Program-made: the position numbers and the translations under genes
The notes under the pieces: model-generated
Seen by the model: the letters and a program-made list of their open reading frames with translations, nothing else
The model's database searches: none
Told to the model about the DNA's origin: nothing
Shown: in pieces, positions 10,467 to 21,590 of the stretch
Position numbering within the stretch: position 1 is the stretch's first letter
How the letters are laid out: every line of letters begins with the position of its first letter
Origin: Macrophomina tecta
Lineage: Eukaryota; Ascomycota; Dothideomycetes; Botryosphaeriales; Botryosphaeriaceae
Assembly (NCBI GenBank): GCA_024180945.1
Contig: JAKSGN010000037.1
Coordinates: 2,857,501 to 2,921,500 of the forward strand
Length of the DNA stretch: 64,000 nt
Reading direction: 5' to 3'

Positions 10467-12116
10467 ATGTCGCTACTTGGCTTGTCGAATGAATTACTCT
10501 TGTCTATTGCGGAGAACTTGGAAGCAGAAAAAGACATCAATGCTTTGGCCCGGACAAATCAGCACATGTACAATCTTCTGAATACCTATCTCTATCGACA
10601 TAATATACAGCATTGTGGGAGTTCTGCATTGCGGTGGGCTGCAAAAAAGGGGCAAGAGACGACAATTCAAAGGTTACTGGACGAGGGCGCCAACGTGCAC
10701 TTGTGGGCTTATGGCGGTCGGACGCTGCTCTCGTTGGCAGCAGGGAATGGAAAAGAGGCGGTCGTGAGGCTGTTGCTCGCGCATGACGGCATCGACCCTG
10801 ACTCTAAGGACTATAAGGGGAAGACGCCGTTATCGTGGGCGGCAGGGCAGGGGTACGGGGCAGTGGTGAAGCTACCACTTGCGAGTGGACGCATCGATCC
10901 GAACTCCGAGGATCACCAGGGACAGAGGCCGCTGTCATTGGCTGTGTGGAATGGGCATGAGACCGTGGTGGAGCACCTACTTGCTGAGAACGGCATCGAC
11001 CCAGACTTTAAGGATCCATACGGTCAGACACTGCTGTCATGGGCAGCAGTAAATGGAAGAGAGGCGGTCGCGAGGCTATTGCTCGCACATGACGGCGTCG
11101 ATCCCAACTCCAAGGATAGAGGCGGCCGGACGCCACTATTGTGGGCCGCAGCGAAGGGAAGAGAGGCGGTCGCGAGGCTGTTGCTCGCGCATGACGGCGT
11201 CGATCCCAACTCCAAGGATGGAGACGGCCAGACGCCACTATTGTGGGCTGCACAAAATGGAAGAGAGGCAGTCGCGAGGCTTTTGCTCGCGCATGACGGC
11301 GTCGATCCTGACTCCAAGGATGGAGGCGGCCGGACGCCACTATTGTGGGCTGCACAAAATGGGCACAACGAGGTGGTGAAGTTGCTCCTTGCGAATAAGG
11401 GAGTCAACCCGAATTCTAAGGATAATAAGGGGCAAACGCCACTGTCGTTAGCCGTATTGGAAAGGCACAAAGCAGTGACAGAAATACTTCTCGCAGACGA
11501 CCGTGTGGACCGGGACCATAAGGACAACAATGGCCGGACACTGCTATCGGTTGCTGCACGAAATGGATACGAGAAGGGAGTTGAATTATTACTCGCAAGC
11601 GAAGATGTCGATCCTAACTCCGAGGATAAACACGGCCAGACGCCACTGTCACGTGCCGCATTCTATGGGTGCGAGGAGGTGGTGAGGGTGCTCCTCGCGA
11701 ACAACCGAGTTAACCTGAACTCTAAGGACAACGATGGTCGGACACCGCTGTCTTGGGCTGCACGGAATGGGCACGAGGGAGTGGTGGGGCTCCTACTCGT
11801 GAAAGCCGGTGTCGATCCAGACCCCAAAGATGAATTTGGTAAGACCCCGCTGTCGTGTGCGGCAGAGTGGGGCCACGAGGCGGTGGTGGAACTACTGCTC
11901 GCGAACGGCGGCATCGACCCAAACATGAAAAACATCATCGGGCGGACGCCACTGTCAACTGCCGCACTAAACGGGCACAGGACGGTGGTGGAGCTACTAC
12001 TCGCATCTAAGGGCGTCGACCCAGACTCCAAAGATAACAATGGATGGACGCCGCTTTTGTTGGCGATGACGGGTCAGCACAATGACATTATAGCACTACT
12101 CACTTCAATCACGTAG
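10467..12116 (+). CDS. F-box-like/ankyrin-repeat protein
   Basis: An uninterrupted 549-aa frame starts at an ATG with the family's conserved upstream block. Residues 1-45 form an F-box-like helix bundle (NELLLSIAENL followed by LLNTYLYRHN). Then come about 15 ankyrin repeats with a period of 33-34 residues, consensus GRTPLSWAAxNGHEAVVKLLLA followed by VDPDSKD. Fungal F-box/ankyrin proteins are thought to be substrate adaptors of SCF ubiquitin ligases, and the repeats would bind the target; both points are inferred here. Repeats 4-6 are nearly identical at the DNA level, which points to recent internal duplication or conversion. Intact. Confidence 0.85.
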   Translation: MSLLGLSNELLLSIAENLEAEKDINALARTNQHMYNLLNTYLYRHNIQHCGSSALRWAAKKGQETTIQRLLDEGANVHLWAYGGRTLLSLAAGNGKEAVVRLLLAHDGIDPDSKDYKGKTPLSWAAGQGYGAVVKLPLASGRIDPNSEDHQGQRPLSLAVWNGHETVVEHLLAENGIDPDFKDPYGQTLLSWAAVNGREAVARLLLAHDGVDPNSKDRGGRTPLLWAAAKGREAVARLLLAHDGVDPNSKDGDGQTPLLWAAQNGREAVARLLLAHDGVDPDSKDGGGRTPLLWAAQNGHNEVVKLLLANKGVNPNSKDNKGQTPLSLAVLERHKAVTEILLADDRVDRDHKDNNGRTLLSVAARNGYEKGVELLLASEDVDPNSEDKHGQTPLSRAAFYGCEEVVRVLLANNRVNLNSKDNDGRTPLSWAARNGHEGVVGLLLVKAGVDPDPKDEFGKTPLSCAAEWGHEAVVELLLANGGIDPNMKNIIGRTPLSTAALNGHRTVVELLLASKGVDPDSKDNNGWTPLLLAMTGQHNDIIALLTSIT

Positions 12117-12179
12117 GCTCTTATTTATTTCTTTTTGTGGGCTTTCTGATTGCTTTTTCTACTTTAATGCATCATACCA

Positions 12180-12420
12180 TCAGTAGTTTCAATCCGTTCG
12201 TACATCGATTCCAGGTTTCGCATGAACTTCGTGTTAAAGCGGAGCTTCTACAAGCATGCGAAAGACGCCTTGTCCCCTAATTTGCTGCCCTGTACATGGA
12301 TATAGGTAGTACAGCACGTCCTATAGCCCCTGGGAGGCTCTAGGGTAAGATGGGGCCGACTACGGTCGCGCTCACGCGTCACCCGCCGGACGTTAAATAG
12401 TGTCAATTCAATTCAATTCA
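12180..12420 (+). mobile_element. 3' end of a LINE with (ATTCA)n tail
   Basis: The stretch ends in three to four ATTCA units at about 12402-12420, the simple-repeat tail type seen at the 3' ends of Tad-like LINEs in fungi. The upstream GC-rich piece has no open frame. It lies between the two ankyrin genes and may represent a 5'-truncated insertion. Confidence 0.4.
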
Positions 12421-12523
12421 GAAGCTTCAGCCTTCCTGATAGAACACTGCGTAGAAATATTCCAAAACCGTTGAGTGTGCTTCAGTCTACCAAGGTAGTC
12501 AGATTGGTAGAAGAACACAAAAT

Positions 12524-14066
12524 CTATATAACAGAAGTAAGCATATCTACTACATCCTCGTGACCCTTCTCTGCCGCCCGCACCAGTAGCGTACGCCCTC
12601 TGTTGTTCTTAAAGTTCGAGTCAACGCCATCCTTCGCGAGGAGTTTCACCACCTCCTTGTGCCCACTCTCCGCCGCCCACCATAGCGGCGTCCGCCCTTC
12701 ATTGTCCTTGGAGTCCGGGTCGACGCCGTTATTCCCGAGCAGCAGCTTCACCGCCCGCCTCGTGCCCCTTCTCTGCCGCCTATGACAGTAGTGTCCGACC
12801 GCTTTCATCTTTGGAGTTCGGATCGACACCGTTCTGAACAAGCAGGTGCTTCACCGCCACCTCGCGTCCATTCCATACGGCCCATGACAGCGGCATCCAC
12901 CCCTCGTTGTCCTTGAGACTTGGGTCGACGTCGTCATTTGCGAGTAGTAGCTTCACTATCGACTTATGCCCGTACATTACGGCCCAAAACAGCGGCGTCC
13001 GCCCTTCGTTGTCCTTAGAGTCCGGGTTGACGCGGTCATTCGCGAATAATAGCTCCACCACCGCCTCGTACCCCTTTTCTGCGCCCCATGACAGCAGCGT
13101 CTGACCATTTATATCCTTGGGGTCCGGATCGACGCGGTTATTCGCAAGCAGCAATTTCACCACCGCCTTACGCCTATTCCATACGGCCCTTGACAGCGGC
13201 GTCTGGCCCCCGTTGTCCCTAGAGTCCGGGTCGACTCCATCATTCGCGAGTAACAGCTTCACCACAGCCTCGTGCCCATTCCATACGGCCCAGGACAGTG
13301 GCGTTCGTCCCCCGTTGTCCCTAGAGTCCGGGTCGACGCCGTTATTCGCGAGCAACAGCTTCACCACCGCCTTGTGCCCATTCCATACGGCCCATGACAG
13401 CGGCGTCCGGCCGATTGCATCCTTGGGGTCCGGGTCAACGCTGTCATTCGCAAGCAACAGCCTCACGACCGCCTCATGCCCATATTCTGCCGCTCACGAC
13501 AGCGGCGTCCGATCGTCACCCCTGTAGTCTGGGTCGACGCCTTCCTTCGCAAGTAGGAGTTCCACCACCGCCTCGCAACCTTTCTTTACGGCCCACGACA
13601 GCGGCGTCCACCCCAAGTTGTTCTCGGAGTTCGGGTCAACGCCGTCATTCGCGAGCAGCAGCTTTACCACCCCCTCGTGTCCGTTGCCTGCCGCCCACGA
13701 CAGCGGCGTCCGCTCTATGTTGTCCTTAGAGTCCGGGTCGACGCCGTCATTCCCAAGCAGCAGCTTCACCATCCCCTCGTGTCCGTTGCCTGCCGCCAAT
13801 GATAGAGACGTACGACCATCATCGGTCATCGCTTGTACATTAGCTCCTTCGTCCAGTAACTTCTGTACTGTCGTCTCTCGTCCATGTTTTGCAGCCCACA
13901 ATAGTGCCGAACTTCCACGCTGTCGTATATTGCCTCGATAAAGATGGATATTTAGGAGATGATAGAGGTGCCGACTTGTCTGAACAAAAGCGTTAAGGTC
14001 TTTTTCTGTTTCTAAGTGCTCCGCAACAGATAGGAGCAATTCATTGGACAAATCAAATAGCGACAT
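12524..14066 (-). pseudogene. Broken F-box/ankyrin paralog
   Basis: Read from an ATG at 14066, the product starts with an F-box-like segment (NELLLSVAEHL) and about 13 ankyrin repeats like those of the genes at 10467 and 42725. The frame is broken by an in-frame TGA at 13494-13496 and a TAG at 12780-12782. Both replace the Trp of the PLSW motif, so both are TGG-to-stop changes. A small indel near 12750 then shifts the last repeats to another frame. The nonsense changes are G-to-A on the coding strand, as expected from RIP-type mutation of the other strand. A second translation start after the stop is possible but unlikely. Confidence 0.85.
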
Positions 14067-14470
14067 TCCTAAGCGTGTTATCTTTAGGATACGCATGCTG
14101 GAAACACGTGCTGAGGTCAACCAGGGAGGTGAAACGGCTTACTGAGTGACAAACTCGATTTTGGTTGCTTGATTGATTAATGGATAGAATGACGCATGGA
14201 TGTGGCGGCTCAGGATCACCAGTGATCCGCTGAGCGGAAGGAATCGGGCCGAAACGCGTCCCACCGTCTCCTGCGCTCGGAAAACGCTCGGTAACAGCAC
14301 CGCCCGCTCCATCGCGACCCGCAGTCTACAGCGCCGTTCCATTTCTCTCGCCGCCACCCGTAAGACGCGTTCCTCAGCTACCATCCGATAGCCGGAAGTG
14401 CATCCTTCACGAAAACGCCACGCGGTACCTGATCGAATGGCGCGGAACCAATCCTACAACGCGCAAGTCA
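14067..14470 (-). promoter_or_regulatory. Upstream region shared with the other ankyrin paralogs
   Basis: Read on the minus strand, 14067-14160 matches the upstream block of the gene at 10467. Further out, 14325-14470 matches 42370-42500, which lies upstream of the intact paralog at 42725, in the same relative orientation. The duplicated segment therefore included several hundred bases of 5' DNA. Confidence 0.5.
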
Positions 14471-16227
14471 TGGTCCGCACAGCGCGAGAGCCCAAGGCCT
14501 TCACCAGCGTCGCACTCGTTGCTAGTTGGCTTGCCGACAAGGAGTGGCCGACACGGTGAATCCTGCATGAAAGGACGGGCGATACCTAGTTCAATGGAGG
14601 GCGATGGGCACGCTGATAGCTGGGAGCCGAAGAATTATATGGGCGTTAAGCTTGTTCAGGCTTGGGAGGAAGGAAAGAGGAATACAAAACAACAGCAAGC
14701 AAGAGAACTACCAAAATTTCCGATTGTACGGGGACACATCAAGCCGGGGACATTCCTTCGCCTGGTGCAACAGCAGCTCCTGGCGGACAATTGGCATCAA
14801 CACCGATTGCAAGCGGCAGTATCCTGCGAATGTCGCAGGATGCGCTATTCCGGGCGCCGCTTTCATCCCATGGCTACACGGGCCAAAGACACGTACTGCA
14901 ATTCGTGCCATTTGCAGCACGAAATTGCATCTATAAGCATGTGTCGCCTTCTCGAGGCAAACTTGTTCCGGTGAACGATAGTGTGGTAGATTCGAATGCA
15001 GTTGCGGAGTGACGCGCATGAGGTTTCTCGGCTGGACCGGACGGCCGGTCGTTGAACCATGATCAAATCTCAGTCCGGGACAACGACGTGAGAGGCGTGG
15101 AACGGCCGAAGTATGCGGGGCTTCGCCAAACCCCGGAAAATCGCCAAGAAACGCTCACCTCTCAAACCACCCGTAATTTCCTACCGCGTAATTTTTTTGT
15201 ACCCTGCCATTTTCCTGTTGGCAATTCATATAGGCTGTGTAGCGCTCAGAGCTAAGATTTTGTGATTCTCGAGTCTCACTCGCGCTCTTAAAGATATTAC
15301 ACTAACGTAGTAATTAGGGTAATTTAGAGAACCTGTTTCCAACGTCATCTTGTCATCCTCCCTTTTGTGGCTGCTGCTCAGAGCAGCTTATACACGCATA
15401 TGTTCATGTGCCACGAAAATAATGAAAAAAAAAAAAATCAACACAAATTCACAGTTGCCGTGCTGCAGCTTAGAAAATGGTCTGCTTGAACAGGGTTCCT
15501 CTTGCAACGTTCGGCCATGCTAGAAAAACGAAAAAAAAAAAAAATTAGTTCTGCATAATGTGCGTCAATGCGAATCGCTACTCTAGAGTCTTACCATGCG
15601 CACCCGCTGGCCCTGTGTGTTATATCCAGCCAACAGGAACGAAAAAAATTTATTTTTTGGGTAAATATAGCGAAGCCGAGATATTCAGTGCTGGTACAAT
15701 TTAGTGGATCCAATTCGAATGGAGTGAGCCATCTGTGGTAGACTCCCGTAAGAAGCAGGACGCTACAGTAAAAATAGTAGGAGGTGTAGTGCGAGAAGGG
15801 GAGATGCTCTCATGTAGGCTCTTTTCTTCTTCTTCTTCGTGCTGCTCGTAATTATTAGAGAAGTATCCCAGACGTCACAGAGTTTCTCGCTATATTATAT
15901 ATTCTGGTCACCTGTTCGAATGTACATAACATAGTCCACTCATTGTTCAGAGAGAACAAGTTGGTGAATCTCACGCAATATGATGGTCGTAAACCAATGC
16001 ACCATCAACATCAAATCAGAAAATTATTGTTGAATAATAATGAACTTGGGTCTCACTATTCCGTAAACTTGGTGGGCGAACCTTTGGTACAACGAGATGA
16101 GACGTAGATAGTCATCACATCTAGGGACCATCGGGCTTCTCCTAGCGAAGAGTAAGTAAGTGCTAATATTAAATACTAATAGAGCAAGAGGTGGGACGAT
16201 GACCTAAATAAGTGAATCGAAAGTAAA

Positions 16228-16300
16228 TTGTCCTAGTTTACACTTGATTATGAGGAGCTTTATCCTGATAATTACAAATCATGAAATAGACTAGGTGACG
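16228..16300 (-). repeat. Dispersed repeat R85, copy 1
   Basis: On the minus strand this matches the plus-strand copies at 28752-28849 and 54942-55040, sharing CATGATTTGTAATTATCAGG and AGTGTAAACTAGGACAA. Nature unknown. Confidence 0.7.
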
Positions 16301-16395
16301 AGTTGAGTTGAGTTGTATTCATTTACCCTGACCCATCGCCCTAAGCGATATGCAGGCTACAGACTATTCAAAGTGATTCTCTAGTAATACATTGG
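16301..16395 (-). mobile_element. LINE 3' end with (ACTCA)n tail
   Basis: On the minus strand, the sequence containing CCTGCATATCGCTTAGGGCG runs into ACTCAACTCAACTCG. The same 3' end sequence occurs at 51220-51276. The tail abuts repeat R85 directly. Confidence 0.5.
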
Positions 16396-17270
16396 TATGT
16401 GTGCCAAGTTGGGGGAGAAGGTAGGTGGTTTAGGAGGGCGGATAGTAAGGGATTCAAGGTTGTGGCGGAGTTCTACTCCTTGGGCTCGTCTCTGTTTATA
16501 AACCGTTGTGATTCTTTGGCGAACTTGAGACTAGGTAACGATTGATCTTATGTTCCATCAAATACACTGGCTGTCTCAATAGGACCTGCACCACGATCAA
16601 AACATCGTCTGTATCTGTCACTCTCTTGACCATATTTCAGTTAAGTGTATATAAAGATTCTCGTCAACATTTTCTCAAGGGATAATTAGACTGTCTTCTG
16701 ACCTCAGGAACTACAAGGATGGCAGATCTGACCCAAGATTCGATACCATCATTATCTGGAGACTCGTAATTACCTCAAATATTACCATCTATCAAACAAC
16801 GCAAAAGCACAAGTGTTGATGTTCTATTAAATAATGCTAAAGCTCCGTAATATGTACATTAATTGTAGTTATGTTGGAACCTTATAGGTCTAAGATCTGG
16901 GTGCCTGAATACAATAAGTCAGGCATAATATAAAAGATAATAAGAAGCATCGACAAGCACTACTAACGGTTAATATCATTATTCGCGATCATTTTAGCGA
17001 TCGCTGTAATACTAGCAGTCCTTGATATGTACTCAAGCATTTTTTTTTTTTCTGTTCGTGTGGTGGTGGTGAGGGTAATTTCTACTAAAATATGCTGGAT
17101 TTCTGATCAATAATTACAGGTGAGGAACGATAAATGAATTTTCCCACTAGGCAGAGGCTTGCACATAAATATGCAGCCGTCCCTTGCTTCAAACAGCCTA
17201 CTTGCGACACTCAGCTAAGGAACTTTAAGCAGCTCTCGTAATCCGGAAACTTCTTGAAATTTCGTTCACA

Positions 17271-17963
17271 ATGAATCACAACGACCTTCATACCTCTCAC
17301 GTCCCTACAAATCCCGACATTGCAGATCGAAGCATCGATCGCCTGTGGGAGGCAATCGGCCGTTTAGAGAGCCAGTTCTCTAGCTTGAACAATCATGTCA
17401 TAGCGCGACCTGCTGCGGTTAATTCACCGACCATTTCTTCGCAAGAAGAACGCGGTGGGCGGTACAATTCCCACTCCGATGGTGTGGTTTCGCTGCCCCT
17501 ACCTCATCCAGAGCTTTCACGTCCACGTTTCGCTCTGGAGGGGCGTACTGAAAATCAGAGTATCCGGAAGAGACATAATACCAACACGGTCAGTTTCAGT
17601 GCGACAAAGCAGCATTCCAACGAAACGGACAAGTCCACGCATATACAGGCGGACGCGACAAGGCCTCCAGAGCAGCTGGACGGGCCTGAGGTGAACACTA
17701 GTCCGAATACAAGCAATATCGAGTATCCGAAGGCGTCGACAGTGCGTTCTAAGAAGCGTATAAGGAAGCCCACTCGCAACGCCGATGGTATTCTTATCCG
17801 TAAGGATGGCATGCCAGACCGTCGAGGCAAGATTTTACGGGCCCACGAGACCACGAGACTGCCAAGCAGACGGCATTCGGGCGAAGAAAGGGCGCGAGGA
17901 AGGAGTGCTTTTTGGCGGGTGGTGGACTTTGCACCGGATTTGGTTAGAACTGATGAACGATGA
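17271..17963 (+). CDS. Hypothetical protein, polar, unrecognised
   Basis: A single frame of 230 aa starts at an ATG. The protein is Ser/Thr/Asn-rich and largely disordered in appearance. Near residues 160-185 it has a basic stretch RKPTRNADGILIRKDG that looks conserved in style, but I cannot assign it to a family. No signal peptide, membrane segment or catalytic motif is visible. It stands alone at the edge of an AT-rich block. The C-terminal 40 residues may be out of frame relative to an ancestral gene. Confidence 0.4.
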   Translation: MNHNDLHTSHVPTNPDIADRSIDRLWEAIGRLESQFSSLNNHVIARPAAVNSPTISSQEERGGRYNSHSDGVVSLPLPHPELSRPRFALEGRTENQSIRKRHNTNTVSFSATKQHSNETDKSTHIQADATRPPEQLDGPEVNTSPNTSNIEYPKASTVRSKKRIRKPTRNADGILIRKDGMPDRRGKILRAHETTRLPSRRHSGEERARGRSAFWRVVDFAPDLVRTDER

Positions 17964-18520
17964 TGTATTGCGAGCCGAATCGTGCGTTACTTATGCCCTT
18001 CATGGCTCTGCACGACCATTCGAGAAATCAATGAACCTTGAGATAGTAAGGAATGCTTCGAAATTTATGTATGCAGTATTTCCCGCTACCTTCCTTAGAA
18101 GCTGTGCACTTTGGCTCCCCCGCATTATGTGCTCAGACCCCCGCTTCTTATTTCTACACTTCAGGTTCCCCCAACAACGTCAATATCTCCCAATAGACAT
18201 TTAGTTCTGGCGGTTATGAAACTACAGTACTCTTGAGGCACAAATGTACGCAGCTCTCAACCTCGGCTAGGAGCTCTAATCGGACAAAATTGGCCTTTGC
18301 GCGAAGCGTTCAGACAGTCCACCATGTTTCGGTTTGGGTCAAAGAAGGAGCGAGGGGCAGTCGGTCGTTCGTGCATCATCCCCAGCAGGACAATCTCAGA
18401 GCTGCAGAGGAGACGTTAAGCGATAGCGAGAGAAGAGACGAATGTAGGAATGTTCCGCTTCGGAACGCTGTCTTTGTCTTCATTGAAATTCATGGGTGTG
18501 CGCTCTCCATGGCAAGCAAC
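17964..18520. other. Intergenic, no feature recognised
   Basis: About 560 bp between the hypothetical ORF and the convergent family A gene. Only short frames without recognisable content. Confidence 0.35.
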
Positions 18521-20344
18521 CTACGGGGAAAATCTCCCACCGAACACATAGAAAGCATTGGCTAAGCACTCCGCCCTTGTCCGTTCAAATGAGTGCAGCA
18601 ACTCGCCCTTGTCGTCATCATTTGTCGTACTCTTCGCCCGAGCCGCCGCTACCTTTAGGTCGACCAAATCAGACAAGAGATAAAAGGTCCGCATTACGTC
18701 GGATATTGGCACCGAGCCAGCGGCGCACGTACTCAACCTGGTCATCAAGATCTGCAGGCCACGGATTGCCCTTAATTGCGTCATTACTCGCCATCCTCGC
18801 CGCCTCGTTCGATACCTTGGCCTCTGCGGCGATGCAGATGAGCCGCTGCGTACAGCTATCCCTCTGCGCCTCGAAGGTGTTTAGGTCGCCGACACGAGCG
18901 GAGAGACCCATCTGAAGCAACTGCGGGCGGAATTCCTCGTGGGCGTCGGGTCGAAGCTTTAGCGCATAGAGCAGCCACTGCGAAATGTCGTAGAGAGGCA
19001 TGCGCACGGAGAATAGGGGCGGCTCGGGCTCGGCGCGAGGAGCGGATTGTACGCCTATATGGCCGTCACTGAATGCGGGAAATAAGTCCGATTCTGAGAC
19101 GATGACGCAGCTGGGAGACAGCCGCCTTGCATCGCTGCTAGCCTCGGAGGATGCGGGCACCTGGACTCGTTCGCCTTCCAAGCGCACGGAAGCCGGGCCA
19201 GGTAGTGATGCGAAGTAGGCACCTCCTTTATCTATCTCTTGAGTCGGGTAGACTTCTGTCGGGGACAGAAGTTCCTCCCCATCAAAAATACTAGGGAGTA
19301 GTTCGATATCTCGACTCGTGTCCCTCTCGGCCGGCGAGAGGCAATTCTTCTTCCCCACGGGGAAACTAGACACCGGGCGTCCTTGGTTGGTTTCTAACAG
19401 CGCTTCGGATGCCGCACGCTTTTGCCCGCGGTTGAAGCGAACGGCGTCGGCGCTGATGGACAGAGGTGTAGAGCCCCCGGTTCGACAGTAGCGTCATCAA
19501 TAATCCCTTTTCGTCGTGAAGGCGCCGTCTGCTGTACGGCTTCGGCATAGCCCGGTGGCTGCTCCTTGGCAAATGGATTCCAGGATGGACATGCACCTTC
19601 CCCAATGCACGGGTATTCGGACCAGCAGTTCACAACGGCGTGAACACCATTATCGTAGACGAGGCGGTAGTCGATAGAGGGCGTCCGAGCAGCGCTGGCC
19701 TGTAATGTGCTACTCATCTGGGAAAGGCAGTCCCGCGTCGACTCATCGTGCTCGACATATACGTCCAGGCCCTTCGCATCTGAGATTGATCTCAGGCAAT
19801 GGAAGATTTCAGCCGGAGCGCCAGTGAGAGGTCGCTGTAGTTTCCGGCGGGGCGAGGGCATGACGACGAAGGGTAGTTGCTCGGGGAGTAGGCTGATTCT
19901 CAGGGTCTTGTTGCCGTGGAGGTACTTGGTCACGTCGTCGGCGGCTGGATGGCAAGTATCCACCGACATCATCAGATGTTCAGATGGCACAATGACATAA
20001 ATGTCGCGTGGGTGTTGCGGAGTCGATGGACGCAGCTTGACTGGAACGTGAATAGAGATTAATAGACACTCCGAGATAGTGGCATCTCCATCAATCGTCC
20101 CAGAAGTATATCCTAGGTACCTCCGCCTTCCGGTCCGCCTGTCCAGCCATCCCAGCACAGCTTGTTTCCTGAGTGTCGGCTCGGCTCGCATACGATGCAC
20201 GCGCATCGCCACGGGCAGCTTATGTCGTGGACTGCAGACGTCTGCTTCAGAGCCGTTAGCATGTGAATCCGTAGGGTTTTCTGATGATGCTGCCACAAGT
20301 ATCACAGCACTACGCGCAGGGCTGCCAGAAGGCCAATATGTCAA
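18521..20344 (-). pseudogene. Family A orphan protein, copy 1, frameshifted
   Basis: Three minus-strand segments align in order with the gene at 22732-24532. They are an N-terminal part (20344 to about 19440) with the motif PLTGAPAEIFHCLRSI and DVYVE, a middle part with PSWNPFAKEQPPGYAEA and a basic KRAASEA block, and a C-terminal helical part with WLLYALKLRPDA and IRRNAD. Frame changes near 19450 and near 18680 separate them, and neither has convincing intron borders, so they are probably indels. The start codon is unclear. Function unknown. The PPGY-type motif and basic patch also occur in the other copies. Confidence 0.6.
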
Positions 20345-20799
20345 CAGGCCGACGGTCTGATGGGGCGATGCTCAGGCGACCGGGGCAGAATGCGGGGTCG
20401 CCACGGTGAACAAAGCAGGCATCAACACTACGTCGAGCTGATGGGGGCCAGGGCAATGCGAGAGTGGCGATTGGGGGTTCGGTGAAGATGAAGGACGAGG
20501 GCATGCACGTCGCGAATGGACAGGTCGAGCGTCTGGAACGGCGTCCAAATTGACGCTGGACGGTGATGGATGGATTGGATGGATGTGTGTGAAGCGGAGA
20601 GGGTGGGGGATAGTTATGAAGGAGAGATGAGGCTGGAGGCGGCCGGATAAGCCGTTCTTCCGCGTGCGCACCAAGCTGCGCTGGTTCATACAAACCTAAC
20701 AAACACCACCGACGGCCTATATCATCTCGCTGCCTTAGTTCTAATAAGACAAAGACTCCTTCGGTCGCAAGCTCACAGTGATAACAGAGGCTATAGCCG
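20345..20799. other. Upstream of family A copy 1
   Basis: About 450 bp with a GATGGATGG-type microsatellite near 20565-20590 and no recognised gene. The lower edge of the neighbouring LINE remnant is not sharply defined. Confidence 0.3.
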
Positions 20800-21590
20800 C
20801 AGTCCAAGTAGTAGTTCCACCTATCGTCCCCAAATTCGTGCTTAACTCCCTCCTGGTTCTGTGCCCATTTGGCCAGTTTCCAGATACCGTTTTCTTTTGT
20901 AGCCGCGTCCTCAATCTTCGCACGGTGCTCTTGTTTCAGCGTTTTCTGGATAGTTCTAGATCTCATGACGTCGTACTGTAAGATGGAGATCTGCCTATCT
21001 TTAATCATCGAGCATCGTGATCTCGTTGTTGAGTGGCTGTGTGCTTAGCTGCTAAGTACTCACGGTTTGCCTGCTCGACATGGCCAGCGCCTCCTCCCGG
21101 AGCTGCCGGCTTGCCCTGATTAGGCTGTCAATCTCTTCCTGCCGCTTACTTCTTATCGCCTCGTCTTCAGGTTCGGCGTGCTGCCGGAACTACCGACGGT
21201 TGGTTCGTCATCCGTTCTGTAAGTTGAGCTGTCTGCGTTAGTGCCTACGTCGTGGCTAATACTCTCTTGCTAGTACTTTCTAGATGAAGAAATGGCCTCA
21301 TAGCCTTAGCTTGCTCCACCCTATCTTTTTCCTTCTTCCTCTCTGGGCAGACCGCGCTCCACGCCGTGTGAGAGCGCTTGCACGCAGCGCACCCGCGCTC
21401 CGCGCTCGGGTCCTCCTTCTGGCTACAGTCCTTAGACCTGTGTTGGCCTATGCAGTAGCCACAGGCTTGCGGTGCTTAATACTGGGTTCCTATATAACCG
21501 TACTTTTGGCAGTTAAAACACTGCTTGACTTTGCACGTCCGATCGTAGAGCTCGCACGAGAGCATCTCCGCTTGCCACAGTGTAACGATC
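20800..21590 (-). mobile_element. Tad-like LINE remnant (end of ORF1 and start of ORF2)
   Basis: Antisense to the plus strand, 21590-21280 encodes the zinc-knuckle end of ORF1, closely matching 47.76-48.05 kb of the better-preserved copy. It is followed near 21008 by the ORF2 start (ISILQYDVMRSRT, matching LSILQYNVMRSRT of the other copy). It then jumps to a basic segment with TLKQEHRAKIEDAA, typical of the region between endonuclease and reverse transcriptase. The endonuclease core and the reverse transcriptase are missing. Immobile by itself. Confidence 0.75.

Larger units (their letters stand above)
14471..17270. other. Gene-poor region, GC-moderate then AT-rich
   Basis: From 14471 to about 15260 there are overlapping short frames with no recognised domain. 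From 15260 to 17270 the DNA is AT-rich, has A-runs near 15425 and 15532 and a T-run at 17040, and shows stops in all frames. It contains the dispersed repeat at 16228-16300 and the LINE tail at 16301-16395. No gene is supported. Confidence 0.45.

Noticed and set aside
20372..20689. A Pro/His/Ser-rich minus-strand frame upstream of family A copy 1
   Set aside because: Low-complexity translation of a GATG microsatellite region, not a gene.
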